64,000 nt of DNA from the NCBI RefSeq assembly GCF_028743515.2, contig NZ_CP117969.2, forward strand, positions 2,141,501-2,205,500, written 5' to 3'. Shown here in pieces: positions 1 to 9,145 of the stretch. The stretch's first letter is position 1, and each line of letters opens with the position of its first letter. A program made the position numbers and the translations under genes. Below the pieces are notes generated by a model. It saw nothing but the letters and a program-made list of their open reading frames with translations, made no database searches and was not told where the DNA came from. Source of the stretch: Imtechella halotolerans (GTDB taxonomy: Bacteria > Bacteroidota > Bacteroidia > Flavobacteriales > Flavobacteriaceae).

Positions 1-25
1 AAAAGTGCTATTTAAATCCAGATTA

Positions 26-409
26 TTAACTAGAAGCTTTCACTTCTTTTATGTCAGAAAGTTTTGCCAAAGAAAAAGCCGCAATAGCCATTACCAAATC
101 TCTAACTGCAACGTCTACATAAGACCAAGAAAAAATAAGGGTTAGGGCAATTGCAGTTAACCATACTGAAACAACAATTGCCCCAATCTTAGTTTTAGTT
201 AATACTAAAACTCCTGCTAGAATCTCAACAACTCCAACTATCATCATCAAAGTAGATGGTTCAAAAGGCAGTATTTCTGCAAAACCTTCCGACACATATT
301 GACTCCAATTAGTTAATATGTTTGAAAATTTATCCAATCCTGCTACAATTGGAACGAATCCAAAAGTATATTTCAAAAGGTGTTTAACTCTCTGTACATT
401 AGTATCCAT
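26..409 (-). CDS. DoxX-like small membrane protein
   Basis: A 127-residue hydrophobic protein with about four predicted membrane segments (roughly residues 12-30, 50-71, 74-95 and 100-116). The pattern of a short N-terminal amphipathic stretch, a central 'VVEILAGVLVL' segment and a C-terminal helix fits the DoxX/DoxD-like family. Members sit in the inner membrane; most have no defined reaction, though some are linked to quinone or sulfur redox. The gene is divergent from the ECF sigma factor 122 bp away, so they may share a regulatory region, which cannot be tested here. It ends 26 bp from the window edge, so its downstream neighbour is unknown. Family call fairly safe, function unknown. Confidence 0.7.
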   Translation of the reverse strand: MDTNVQRVKHLLKYTFGFVPIVAGLDKFSNILTNWSQYVSEGFAEILPFEPSTLMMIVGVVEILAGVLVLTKTKIGAIVVSVWLTAIALTLIFSWSYVDVAVRDLVMAIAAFSLAKLSDIKEVKASS

Positions 410-531
410 AATCTTATAATTTATTGTTTATAAATATATTACCCACCTTTGATAACCAGAAGCCTAAAAAGGATACAAAATTTTGTACCTTTTTTTAAGT
501 TTCACTATCTAATTATGAAACAACATAAACC

Positions 532-1197
532 ATGAGAGCCATACCTATTAATCATCAAAAAATTACAGATGAAATTATAATAAATCGCATTTTGAGTGGC
601 GAGAAGGAATTATATGAGATTTTGGTAAGACGTAACAACCAAAAACTATTTCGAATCATTAGAAGCTATATCAAAGGCCAAGAAGAGATAGAAGATATAA
701 TGCAGAACAGCTATATTAAAGCATTCACGAATTTGCATCAATTTAATTCAAATTCCAAGTTTTCAACTTGGCTAATTCGCATTGCAATTAATGAATCATT
801 AGTAGTTCTAAAAAACAAAGGGAATATTATACACTTGAATAGTTTTTACCAAGGTAAGAATGATTTGTCTATTATAGAATTCCCTGACAACATACAATCA
901 AATCCACAAGAAAAAATGATACAAAATGAAGCAAAGCAGCTCCTAGAAAATGCAATTGACAAATTGGAATTTAAATACAGGGTAGTTTATATAATGAAAG
1001 AAGTGGAAGAAATGAGTTTAAAGGAAATAGCAACAACCTTAGATCTAAGTCTTGCTAATGTAAAAATAAGACTACACCGTTCAAAAGAAATGCTAAAAGA
1101 AATACTTTACAAATTATCAAATACTAAGGATCTATTTGAATTTGGTTTTAAACAATGTGACCGATTAACTGAAAAAGTAATGGGGAAAATACAATAA
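532..1197 (+). CDS. ECF RNA polymerase sigma factor (sigma-70 family)
   Basis: A 221-residue ECF-type sigma factor. Region 2 lies at about residues 25-95, with the 'EEIEDIMQNSYIKAF' core-binding segment and 'FSTWLIRIAIN' for -10 recognition. Region 4 lies at about 130-195, with a helix-turn-helix containing 'MSLKEIATTLDLSLANVKIRLHRSK'. It would direct RNA polymerase to a small set of promoters. No anti-sigma gene follows; the next features are tRNAs on the other strand. The residues after region 4 include one cysteine in 'FKQCDRL'. The ATG at 532 is the first good start. Sigma-factor identity is firm; the regulon is unknown. Confidence 0.9.
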   Translation: MRAIPINHQKITDEIIINRILSGEKELYEILVRRNNQKLFRIIRSYIKGQEEIEDIMQNSYIKAFTNLHQFNSNSKFSTWLIRIAINESLVVLKNKGNIIHLNSFYQGKNDLSIIEFPDNIQSNPQEKMIQNEAKQLLENAIDKLEFKYRVVYIMKEVEEMSLKEIATTLDLSLANVKIRLHRSKEMLKEILYKLSNTKDLFEFGFKQCDRLTEKVMGKIQ

Positions 1198-1316
1198 CAT
1201 CCTGCAATGACAAAATTCTTTACTATTTGATAATTTATCCAAACCTTTTAAAAATACATGCCTTTTTAATTACAAAAGGAGCGAATCTCTTATTCAGTAG
1301 GATTTTACATAAAAAT

Positions 1317-1357
1317 AAAACGGGACAAACTCTAATTTTAAGAACTTGTCCCGTTTT
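1317..1357 (-). terminator. Rho-independent terminator after tRNA-Leu
   Basis: Perfect 12-bp inverted repeat AAAACGGGACAA / TTGTCCCGTTTT with a 17-nt loop. Read on the minus strand it is followed by a T-rich stretch. It lies 2 bp past the 3' end of tRNA-Leu and would end transcription of the minus-strand tRNA pair. Confidence 0.75.
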
Positions 1358-1358
1358 G

Positions 1359-1444
1359 TACTCGGGGCGGGACTTGAACCCGCACGAACATTACTGCTCA
1401 CTGGATTTTAAGTCCAGCGTGTCTACCAATTCCACCACCCGAGC
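1359..1444 (-). tRNA. tRNA-Leu (UAA)
   Basis: An 86-nt tRNA gene. The acceptor stem GCTCGGG pairs with CCCGAGT (one G-T pair), with discriminator A. The anticodon stem CTGGA/TCCAG encloses loop CTTAAAA, giving anticodon TAA (Leu, reads UUA). The variable arm is long, as in class II tRNAs, and the T arm contains GGTTCAAGTCC. CCA is not encoded. It lies 50 bp downstream of tRNA-Gly on the same strand and is probably co-transcribed with it. Confidence 0.95.
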
Positions 1445-1494
1445 CTAGCACTGATGCAGGACAAAAGAACTGAAAATGTCATCAGTTTCTTTTG

Positions 1495-1567
1495 AGCGAA
1501 AAACGGGGTTCGAACCCGCGACCTCAACCTTGGCAAGGTTGCGCTCTACCAGCTGAGCTATTTTCGC
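1495..1567 (-). tRNA. tRNA-Gly (GCC)
   Basis: A 73-nt tRNA gene. The acceptor stem GCGAAAA pairs with TTTTCGC, the D arm contains AGCTCAGCTGGTAGAGC, and the anticodon stem CAACC/GGTTG encloses loop TTGCCAA with anticodon GCC. The T arm contains GGTTCGAACCC. No CCA is encoded. It is the upstream member of a two-tRNA transcript with tRNA-Leu. Confidence 0.96.
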
Positions 1568-1709
1568 ATTTTTGTTAAGGAACGTGTGCAATTCCTAATC
1601 TTAATTGCGGATGCAAATTTAATACATTTCCACAAATACCAAAACGTTTTAGAAAAAAAGTGACAAAATAATTCACAATAATCTCTAGGGAACTGATTAT
1701 CAGACTACC

Positions 1710-4316
1710 CTATTTAGCTCGAGTTAACATTCGCTTTATCTCATTTAGCTTCATTAGTGCTTCTATCGGGGTTAGCGTATCAATATCTGTATGAATAATC
1801 TCTTGCTTTATCTCCTCCAACAAAGGATCATCTAAATGAAAAAAACTAAGCTGCATTTCATTCTGAGCCGTTTTTAATTTATCCGTAAGCTCTTCACTTG
1901 AATGAGATTTCTCTAATTTCTTAAGTATTTTATTAGCTTTAGCCAGCACTTGCTGAGGCATACCTGCCATTTTCGCCACATGAATTCCAAAACTATGTTC
2001 GCTACCTCCAGAAACAAGCTTTCTTAAAAACAACACATTATCTTTAGTTTCTTTAATAGAAACATTAAAGTTTTTAATACGATCAAAAGTCTCAGTCATC
2101 TCGTTAAGCTCATGATAGTGTGTAGCAAACAAAGTTTTTGGACGAGCTGGATGTTCATGTAAATATTCAGAAATTGCCCAAGCTATAGAAATTCCATCAT
2201 AGGTACTAGTCCCACGCCCAATTTCATCAAGTAACACCAAACTTCTTTCTGAGATATTATTAAGAATAGAAGCAGTTTCATTCATTTCTACCATAAAAGT
2301 TGATTCTCCCATGGAAATATTATCACTAGCACCTACTCTGGTAAACAGCTTATCTACCACACCTAATGTGACAGCTTGAGCAGGAACAAAACTTCCCATT
2401 TGAGCGAGCAACACAATTAGAGCTGTTTGTCTTAAAATAGCTGATTTTCCACTCATATTTGGTCCAGTAATCATAATCATTTGTTGGCTATCTCTGTCTA
2501 AATACACATCATTAGCTACATATGGCGTCCCTACTGGAAGTTGTTTCTCAATTACCGGATGACGACCCTGCTTGATATCCAATTCATACCCTTCTGAAAA
2601 CTTAGGACACACATATTTATTATCCTTTGCAAGCTGGGCAAAACCACATAAACAATCTAACTGAGCCATAATAACAGCATTCGATTGCACTTGCACAATA
2701 TACCCTGACAACCAACCAACTAGCTCGTTAAAAAGTTGTTGTTCCAAGACTAAAATTTTCTCTTCAGCACCCAATATTTTAGCTTCATATTCCTTAAGTT
2801 CCTCTGTGATGTAACGTTCAGCATTAACTAGAGTTTGCTTCCTTGTCCAGTCATTTGGCACCTTTTCCTTATGGGTATTGCGTACTTCAATATAGTATCC
2901 AAATACATTATTACTGTCTATTTTCAAGGATGGTATTCCTGTACGTTCAGTCTCTCTCTCTAGCATTGCATCCAAGTAGGATTTCCCCGAATGCGACAAA
3001 TTCCGTAATTCATCAAGCTCATCGGAAAACCCAGGAGCTATCACATTACCTTTCTGAATTTGAACAGGTGCCTCTTCAGTCAACATTTCTTTTATTCTGG
3101 AGCTCAATAATTCCCCGTTTTGTAATCGCTCCCCTAAACGCTGTAATGCCTCATTTTCAGAGGCTATAGCAATTGCCTTTACTGGCGAGATAGCACTCAT
3201 TGAATTCTTTAACTGAACAACTTCTCTTGGATTAATTTTCCCTGTTGCCACCTTTGAAATTAATCGTTCTAGATCTCCTATTTGCTTTAATTGATGCTGT
3301 ATTTTCTTATGAATATCTTCGTGATCCAATAAATAAGTAACAACCTCATGCCGCTGTTTTATTTTAATTCCATTTTTAAGCGGTAAAGCCAACCAACGTT
3401 TTAGCATCCGCCCTCCCATTGGCGATAAGGTTTTATCAATTACGTCAAGTAATGTTACGGCATTAGAAGCTTGAGAGTGGTATAATTCTAAATTACGAAT
3501 TGTAAATCGATCCATCCACACATAATCCTCTTCAGCAATTCGTTGTAAAGTTGATATATGCTCTAATTTATGATGTTGCGTCTCAGAAAGGTAATATAAG
3601 ATAGCACCTGAAGTTGCTATTCCTTCATTTAACTGCTCGATACCAAAACCTTTAAGAGAGTTAGTTTTAAAATGACCCGTTAACGTTTCAAAAGCAAAAT
3701 CTTCTTGAAACACCCAATCCTCCAATAAAAAAGTATGAAAACCATCTCCAAAAAGCTCTTTACATTCTTTTTTTATTTTTTTAGGAACCAACACTTCACT
3801 GGGCCGAAAGTTTTGAAGTAATTTATCAATATACTCCACAGTACCTTGGGAAGTTAAAAACTCACCTGTTGACACATCTAAAAAGGAAATCCCCCACTGT
3901 GCTTTTCCTTGCCATAATGCGGCTAAAAAATTATTGGTTCTAGCATGAAGTATGTCATCATTTAATGCAACACCAGGTGTAATGAGCTCAGTTACTCCAC
4001 GTTTAACAATAGTTTTAGTTTGCTTAGGATCTTCCAATTGATCACAAATAGCCACACGCATACCCGCCTTCACTAGTTTAGGAAGATATGTGTTAAGGGA
4101 ATGATGGGGAAATCCGGCTAATTCAGTCCGATCACCTCCATTATTCCTGTGAGTAAGTACTATACCTAATACACCGGCAGCTTTAATTGCATCTTCGCCA
4201 AAGGTTTCGTAAAAATCTCCTATACGAAACAATAGTAAAGCATCAGGATACTTTGCTTTAATTTGATTGTATTGTTTCATTAGAGGTGTCTCTTTAACGA
4301 CTTTAGCTTTACTCAC
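1710..4316 (-). CDS. mutS: DNA mismatch repair protein MutS
   Basis: An 868-residue MutS, the usual length for MutS1. It recognises mismatches and small loops and starts methyl-independent repair with MutL. The N-terminal mismatch-binding domain has the Phe-x-Glu motif in 'GDFYETFG' (about residues 32-39). The connector, lever and clamp domains follow. The C-terminal ABC ATPase has Walker A 'TGPNMSGKS' and Walker B '[13 protein letters not shown]'. The first codon is GTG at 4316; the next ATG (4280) would remove the conserved '[14 protein letters not shown]' lead-in, so GTG is preferred. A near -7 element TAACTTTA lies just upstream. It stands alone, not next to mutL. Identity very sure. Confidence 0.98.
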   Translation of the reverse strand: MSKAKVVKETPLMKQYNQIKAKYPDALLLFRIGDFYETFGEDAIKAAGVLGIVLTHRNNGGDRTELAGFPHHSLNTYLPKLVKAGMRVAICDQLEDPKQTKTIVKRGVTELITPGVALNDDILHARTNNFLAALWQGKAQWGISFLDVSTGEFLTSQGTVEYIDKLLQNFRPSEVLVPKKIKKECKELFGDGFHTFLLEDWVFQEDFAFETLTGHFKTNSLKGFGIEQLNEGIATSGAILYYLSETQHHKLEHISTLQRIAEEDYVWMDRFTIRNLELYHSQASNAVTLLDVIDKTLSPMGGRMLKRWLALPLKNGIKIKQRHEVVTYLLDHEDIHKKIQHQLKQIGDLERLISKVATGKINPREVVQLKNSMSAISPVKAIAIASENEALQRLGERLQNGELLSSRIKEMLTEEAPVQIQKGNVIAPGFSDELDELRNLSHSGKSYLDAMLERETERTGIPSLKIDSNNVFGYYIEVRNTHKEKVPNDWTRKQTLVNAERYITEELKEYEAKILGAEEKILVLEQQLFNELVGWLSGYIVQVQSNAVIMAQLDCLCGFAQLAKDNKYVCPKFSEGYELDIKQGRHPVIEKQLPVGTPYVANDVYLDRDSQQMIMITGPNMSGKSAILRQTALIVLLAQMGSFVPAQAVTLGVVDKLFTRVGASDNISMGESTFMVEMNETASILNNISERSLVLLDEIGRGTSTYDGISIAWAISEYLHEHPARPKTLFATHYHELNEMTETFDRIKNFNVSIKETKDNVLFLRKLVSGGSEHSFGIHVAKMAGMPQQVLAKANKILKKLEKSHSSEELTDKLKTAQNEMQLSFFHLDDPLLEEIKQEIIHTDIDTLTPIEALMKLNEIKRMLTRAK

Positions 4317-4476
4317 AACAACAATTTTTAAAGTTAAAAGGCGAAGTTATGATTTTTTGTTTTTTATGAATCATGAAAGTGAAAAGATTATATACAAACA
4401 CGAGAGCGCCCAAATTAAATTCACACCAAAGAACCTTTAAAAATTCATTAATTTTACACACAAATCTCATTACCTT

Positions 4477-4803
4477 ATGAACTGGATTCTCCTCATTATC
4501 GCAGGCCTTTTTGAAGTAGGGTTTGCTGCCTGTTTAGGAAAAGCAAAAGAAAGCACCGGACCTGTTGCTACTTATTGGTACCTTGGATTTTTAATTTGTC
4601 TAGCTATTAGTATGCTTCTTCTAGTAAAAGCTACTCAGTCACTCCCGATAGGTACAGCTTATGCTGTTTGGACAGGTATTGGTGCTGTAGGAACCGTTTT
4701 AATTGGAATTTTTATTTTCAAAGAACAGGCAGATTTCTGGCGCATTTTCTTTATTTCTACACTCATTATTTCTATTGTTGGTCTAAAATGGGTATCTAAC
4801 TAA
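4477..4803 (+). CDS. SMR-family exporter, SugE/Gdx type
   Basis: A 108-residue four-helix small multidrug resistance protein. It has the essential membrane glutamate E13 in 'LFEVGFA' and the signature 'PIGTAYAVWTGIGAVGT'. Those features match the SugE/Gdx branch, whose characterised members export guanidinium ions in exchange for protons as antiparallel dimers, better than EmrE. The inner membrane is the site of action. It lies 26 bp before the RNA methyltransferase gene on the same strand, so the two may be co-transcribed. No guanidine riboswitch was recognised upstream. Family sure; guanidinium as the substrate is inferred from the subgroup signature. Confidence 0.88.
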   Translation: MNWILLIIAGLFEVGFAACLGKAKESTGPVATYWYLGFLICLAISMLLLVKATQSLPIGTAYAVWTGIGAVGTVLIGIFIFKEQADFWRIFFISTLIISIVGLKWVSN

Positions 4804-4828
4804 TCTCAAATATTTCAAAAAAATAATC

Positions 4829-5356
4829 ATGCGCAAACTTGCTAACAGCGAATTACATCGTCTCGATGTAGATGAATACAAAGCAGCTGACAAAACCCCG
4901 CTAATTGTAGTCCTTGATAACATTAGAAGTCTAAACAACATCGGGTCTGTATTCCGGACCGCAGATGCATTCTTAATTGAAAAAATTTATCTCTGCGGCA
5001 TTACCGCAACCCCTCCCCATAAAGACATTCACAAAACTGCTTTAGGAGCTACGGAAAGTGTTAATTGGGAATATATTGAAAAAACAACCGACGTAATAGA
5101 ACACCTAAAAACCCAAGGCATAATTACTCTTGCAATTGAACAAACGGAACACGCAACAATGCTTAACAAGTTTCAACCAGATAAAGGGTGTACTTATGCA
5201 GTGGTTTTCGGAAACGAAGTAAAAGGTGTTTCTCAAAAAGCAGTTAATGCTTGTGATAAAGTAATCGAAATTCCTCAGTACGGCACCAAACACTCACTAA
5301 ATATTTCTGTTAGCACCGGAATTGTTTTATGGGATTTATTCTGTAAACTTCAGTGA
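4829..5356 (+). CDS. TrmH/SpoU-family RNA 2'-O-methyltransferase
   Basis: A 175-residue SPOUT methyltransferase using S-adenosylmethionine to methylate ribose 2'-OH in tRNA or rRNA. The three family motifs are visible: motif 1 'NIRSLNNIGSVFRTADAF' (about residues 32-49), motif 2 'VFGNEVKGVS' (about 131-140), and motif 3 'IPQYGTKHSLNISVSTGIV' (about 153-171), which forms the trefoil knot. It is the short form, without the N-terminal RNA-binding domain of TrmH/RlmB, as in TrmL-like proteins; the exact target nucleotide cannot be read from sequence. Its 3' end overlaps the convergent folK-dNK gene by 7 bp. Confidence 0.9.
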   Translation: MRKLANSELHRLDVDEYKAADKTPLIVVLDNIRSLNNIGSVFRTADAFLIEKIYLCGITATPPHKDIHKTALGATESVNWEYIEKTTDVIEHLKTQGIITLAIEQTEHATMLNKFQPDKGCTYAVVFGNEVKGVSQKAVNACDKVIEIPQYGTKHSLNISVSTGIVLWDLFCKLQ

Positions 5357-6480
5357 TTCTTTATTGCTGACAAAATTTCAAAATAATCATTTTCGCTTGA
5401 AACAAAATCCATATCAGACACATCAATAACCAATACATTTAAATCAGGCTGAGTCTTAATGAAGTCTAAATATCCCTGGTTGATTCGATCAAGATATTCT
5501 CCAGGGATTTTCTGCTCATAATCACGACCACGTTTTTTAATATTTCGTAATAATCGCTCTGTATTTTGATAAAGATAGATATACAAATCTGGCTTTACCA
5601 TATCCTTATACATAATATGAAACAACTTTCGATATAATGTAAACTCTTCAGGTAATAGGGTTACTTTAGCAAAAATTAAAGATTTAAAAACATCATAATC
5701 TGACACTATAAAATCTTTAAACAACTCAAATTGTGAAAGATCATCCGAAATTTGCTGATACCGATCTGCCAAAAAAGACATTTCCAGAGGAAATGCATAG
5801 CGAGCATTGTCTTCATAAAACTTAGGCAGAAAAGGATTGTCAGCAAAACGTTCAAGCACCAATTTAGCATTAAAATCCAATGCAATTTTATGAGCAAGAG
5901 AAGTCTTTCCCGCACCTATATTCCCTTCAATCGCAATATAATTATATTTGGAAAAAATAGACAATACCGATGGATTCTGAAGTTCTTCTCTAACAGGTAT
6001 AGGAACAGATTCATCATCACATTCTTCAAGTAACTCCGAAATAGTTTTGAATAATTTAGGGTGTATTTTTCCGGGAGCTATATCATGAAGGGGTTGTAAC
6101 ACAAATTGACGTAAAACCATTTGAGGATGAGGTATTTGCAACGTAGCCGTTTCAACTATCCGATCATCATAAAATAGTACATCAAGATCTATAGATCTAG
6201 GTTCATAATTTTTCCGACGATGGCGTACACGCCCCAACCCTTCCTCAATATCAAGTAACATATCCATTACCTCCTGAGGCTCTAAAGCTGTATCAACAGC
6301 TAGACAAGCATTATAAAAATTTGCACTAGTAAACCCCCAAGATTCTGTTTCATAAACTCGGGAAAGTCCAGCAATTTCACCTACTCGCCTGTAAATTTCA
6401 TACACCGCGTTTTGTAAATTTTGTAACTTATTTCCTAAATTGCTACCAATAGCTATATATACGCGACTTAATTTTTTCAT
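5350..6480 (-). CDS. folK: Fused HPPK (FolK) and deoxynucleoside kinase
   Basis: A bifunctional protein of 376 residues from the preferred ATG at 6480. Residues about 1-155 are 6-hydroxymethyl-7,8-dihydropterin pyrophosphokinase: 'AIGSNLGNKLQNLQNAV', 'YETESWGF', and 'RRKNYEPRSIDLDVLFYD', whose acidic residues bind Mg-ATP. This enzyme acts in folate synthesis. Residues about 180-376 are a deoxynucleoside kinase with P-loop 'IEGNIGAGKTS' and the 'LERFADNPFLPKFY' substrate loop, acting in dNTP salvage. The fusion is common in Bacteroidota. An upstream in-frame ATG (6501) is less likely because a promoter-like TTACTTTG overlaps that stretch. The gene is divergent from sppA. Confidence 0.93.
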   Translation of the reverse strand: MKKLSRVYIAIGSNLGNKLQNLQNAVYEIYRRVGEIAGLSRVYETESWGFTSANFYNACLAVDTALEPQEVMDMLLDIEEGLGRVRHRRKNYEPRSIDLDVLFYDDRIVETATLQIPHPQMVLRQFVLQPLHDIAPGKIHPKLFKTISELLEECDDESVPIPVREELQNPSVLSIFSKYNYIAIEGNIGAGKTSLAHKIALDFNAKLVLERFADNPFLPKFYEDNARYAFPLEMSFLADRYQQISDDLSQFELFKDFIVSDYDVFKSLIFAKVTLLPEEFTLYRKLFHIMYKDMVKPDLYIYLYQNTERLLRNIKKRGRDYEQKIPGEYLDRINQGYLDFIKTQPDLNVLVIDVSDMDFVSSENDYFEILSAIKNH

Positions 6481-6520
6481 AATACAAGACAAAGTAAACA
6501 AAAGAAAATTAGAAAGAGTT

Positions 6521-6528
6521 TATCTTTG
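6521..6528 (+). promoter_or_regulatory. Predicted -7 promoter element of sppA
   Basis: TATCTTTG matches the Bacteroidota -7 consensus TAnnTTTG. It lies 25 bp before the sppA ATG, leaving a leader of about 20 nt. No -33 TTG is present at the expected distance. Confidence 0.5.
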
Positions 6529-6553
6529 TCGGCATTGTTAATAAGTTTTCAAG

Positions 6554-8323
6554 ATGGCTTTTTTAAGAAATTTACTAGCTTCGATTTTAGGTGTTTTTAT
6601 AGCAACTGGCATCATGTTTTTCGTTTTTTTAATGTTTATCTCTATCCTCTCTGCAGGGAGTGGGAGTGATGTTGTCACCGTGCACAATAACAGCATTTTG
6701 GAATTGCAATTCAATAAGCCTTTAAAAGATTACGGGGGTCGCTTCCTTATTACAGATATTGACCATTCGTATGAAAATTATGATGGAATGAATCATATAT
6801 TGGAAGCCATTAGAGCTGCTAAGACAGACTCAAAAATCAAGGGAATAAGTGTTTATAACACATTTCTAATGGGAGGAATGGCACAAACTAAAGCACTTAG
6901 AGATGCTCTCGATGATTTTAAAAACTCTGGCAAGTTTGTATACGCCTACAGTGATATAATGCTCCAAAAAGATTATTATCTCAGTTCAGTTGCTGACTCT
7001 ATCTTTTTAAACCCTTTAGGTGAAATGGAATTTAAAGGACTTTCATCCGAGGTTCTATTTTTCAAAGATTTTCAGGAAAAATCGGGTATAAAATTAGAAG
7101 TGGTGCGTCATGGGAAATATAAAAGCGCAGTGGAACCTTATCTTGAGAATAGTATGAGTGACGATAATAGGCTTCAAATAAAAGAACTATTACAATCACT
7201 TTGGAATACTATGGTTGCTGATATTGCTGAAAGTCGAAGAGTAGATATCGCACATTTGAATAGAATTGCAGATGAACTTAACGCCCGTAACCCACAACTT
7301 GCATTGGCCTCTGGGCTAATTGATAAGATTGTATATGAAGATCAGTACGAGTCCGCTCTTTATTTGGCCTCTGACCTTAGTATGGACAATAAACTGAATT
7401 ATATAAATATTTACGATTATGCAGAACACGTAGGCCATAGACCTAAAATTACTTCTGGAAAAAATAAAATTGCCGTAATATATGCTGAAGGTGAAATTAT
7501 TTATGGCAAGGGAGATAAGAATTTTGTTGGTCAAGGCACTATTTCAAAATCTTTACGCGAGGCTGCACAAGATGAACAAATAAAAGCCATTGTACTTCGT
7601 GTGAATTCTCCAGGTGGAAGTGCACTTGCTTCAGATATCATGTGGCGTGAAGTTGAACTGGCTAAGGCCAAGAAACCAGTATATGTCTCAATGGGTAACT
7701 ATGCCGCCTCAGGAGGTTACTATATAGCTTGTGGTGCAGACAAAATTTTTGCAGAACCCAACACAATAACTGGCTCAATAGGTGTATTCGGAATTTTACC
7801 TAATATTAAAAATCTTGCGAATCGTTGGGGAATAAATGCGGAACAAGTAAACACCCATAAGAATTCTCAAGGATTTAGCCTCTTTGAATCACCATCAGAA
7901 GGATTTATAAGTACTACAAAAGAATCCATTGAAAATATTTACAGTACCTTTCTTGAGCGAGTATCGGCTGGTAGAAATCTTAGTATTGCAGAAGTTGACA
8001 GTATAGCTCAAGGTCGTGTTTGGAGTGGCAACACGGCAAAAGATATTGGACTTGTAGATGAAATTGGGGGGTTATCTCAAACTGTGAAAGCGATTGCGAA
8101 GGATAATGGAATTGAAAATTACGTAGTAGAGTCCTACCCAAATTATGAAAGCAGCATTGACGAAATACTCGAACGTTTTGGCATTTCATCTGCCAAGGTT
8201 AAAGAAAATATTGTTAAAGAAGAAATAGGAGAACCTACCTATGAAATTCTTCAAAAGATAAAACACTTAAGTACTCAAAAAGGTGTTCAAGCACGGTTGC
8301 CATTTGAACTTGCCATTCAATAA
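6554..8323 (+). CDS. sppA: Signal peptide peptidase SppA, 67 kDa type
   Basis: A 589-residue serine protease of family S49 with an N-terminal membrane anchor (about residues 8-32). It degrades remnant signal peptides in the inner membrane. The length fits the long double-domain form. The N-terminal domain holds the catalytic lysine in 'RHGKYKSAVEP'. The C-terminal domain holds the catalytic serine in 'GNYAASGGYYIACGADKI', preceded by 'RVNSPGGSALASD'. Residues 1-300 and 300-589 are thus the two Clp-like folds. The queuosine-precursor transporter follows 16 bp downstream, suggesting one transcript. Confidence 0.95.
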   Translation: MAFLRNLLASILGVFIATGIMFFVFLMFISILSAGSGSDVVTVHNNSILELQFNKPLKDYGGRFLITDIDHSYENYDGMNHILEAIRAAKTDSKIKGISVYNTFLMGGMAQTKALRDALDDFKNSGKFVYAYSDIMLQKDYYLSSVADSIFLNPLGEMEFKGLSSEVLFFKDFQEKSGIKLEVVRHGKYKSAVEPYLENSMSDDNRLQIKELLQSLWNTMVADIAESRRVDIAHLNRIADELNARNPQLALASGLIDKIVYEDQYESALYLASDLSMDNKLNYINIYDYAEHVGHRPKITSGKNKIAVIYAEGEIIYGKGDKNFVGQGTISKSLREAAQDEQIKAIVLRVNSPGGSALASDIMWREVELAKAKKPVYVSMGNYAASGGYYIACGADKIFAEPNTITGSIGVFGILPNIKNLANRWGINAEQVNTHKNSQGFSLFESPSEGFISTTKESIENIYSTFLERVSAGRNLSIAEVDSIAQGRVWSGNTAKDIGLVDEIGGLSQTVKAIAKDNGIENYVVESYPNYESSIDEILERFGISSAKVKENIVKEEIGEPTYEILQKIKHLSTQKGVQARLPFELAIQ

Positions 8324-8339
8324 AAATAAGTCTTAGGGT

Positions 8340-9044
8340 ATGACATTTCAAGACCGTAAATTAGCCTTTTCTATTTACCTTTACTTGGGTGCATTATTTA
8401 TCACCTCTTTGGTGGTTTCCAACCTTATTTTTCAAAAATTCTTTCAATGGCAACCCTTAGGAAATATAACCATTTTAGGAGCACCTCTATTTGAGCTTTC
8501 AGTAGGTATTCTGCCCTATCCACTTACCTTCTTAATTACGGATCTTATTTCAGAAATCTACGGAAAGAAAAAAGCAAACCAAATAGTAACAGCAGGTATC
8601 TTTGCCTCTGTTTTTTCCATGGGAATATTATGGATTGCCAACAAAACACAGGCAATGCCAGCCTCTCCTGTAAACAATACTACATTCGCAAATGTATTCG
8701 CATTATCACCAATTGCCGTTTTAGCCTCAATGCTCGCCTACCTATTTGCTCAATATATAGACATTTCAATCTATCATTTTTGGAAGCGTGTTACCAAAGG
8801 AAAACATTTATGGCTTCGTAATAACTTCTCTACGTTTTCTTCACAGTTTATAGACACCTTTACAGTGGTCTCTTTATTGTGCATTTTTAAAGTTCTTCCA
8901 TGGAACCTTTTCTATGGACTGGTCGTAAGTGGCTTTCTCTTCAAGGTAATGATTGCCATGCTTGATACTCCTTTGCTATATGCTGTTGTATTTATTCTTC
9001 GAAAAAAGTTTGGTCTTAAACCTGGTGAAGAAATTGTTCTATAA
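8340..9044 (+). CDS. Queuosine precursor transporter (YhhQ/VUT family)
   Basis: A 234-residue membrane protein with about six helices. It belongs to the VUT/YhhQ family ('SLVVSNLIFQKFF' near the start, 'PYPLTFLITDLISEIYGKKKA' at about residues 60-80, 'FSTFSSQFIDT' at about 161-171). Known members import the 7-deazaguanine queuosine precursors preQ0 and preQ1, which are inserted into tRNA wobble positions. It lies 16 bp behind sppA, so it is probably transcribed with it; there is no room for a preQ1 riboswitch directly upstream. Substrate is inferred from the family. Confidence 0.88.
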   Translation: MTFQDRKLAFSIYLYLGALFITSLVVSNLIFQKFFQWQPLGNITILGAPLFELSVGILPYPLTFLITDLISEIYGKKKANQIVTAGIFASVFSMGILWIANKTQAMPASPVNNTTFANVFALSPIAVLASMLAYLFAQYIDISIYHFWKRVTKGKHLWLRNNFSTFSSQFIDTFTVVSLLCIFKVLPWNLFYGLVVSGFLFKVMIAMLDTPLLYAVVFILRKKFGLKPGEEIVL

Positions 9045-9145
9045 TATCGAACTAGCTCCTTTAACAAAAATACAACGTGGCAATCCTTTGATTTCCTTTG
9101 AAATCACCGTACTTTTAATCCTCTGAAAAATCATCAGCTATACGT

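Noticed and set aside
1227-1448. Open frame on the plus strand
   Set aside because: It runs antisense through the terminator and tRNA-Leu and has no recognisable protein content.
4317-4476. Possible guanidine riboswitch before the SugE-type exporter
   Set aside because: No conserved riboswitch core or strong pairing was found in the 160-bp gap.
8324-8339. Possible preQ1 riboswitch before the queuosine-precursor transporter
   Set aside because: Only 16 bp separate it from sppA, too little for an aptamer.
9090-9105. Dyad GATTTC-CTTT-GAAATC before the AsmA-like gene
   Set aside because: Short, AT-rich and not linked to any promoter element; may be chance.
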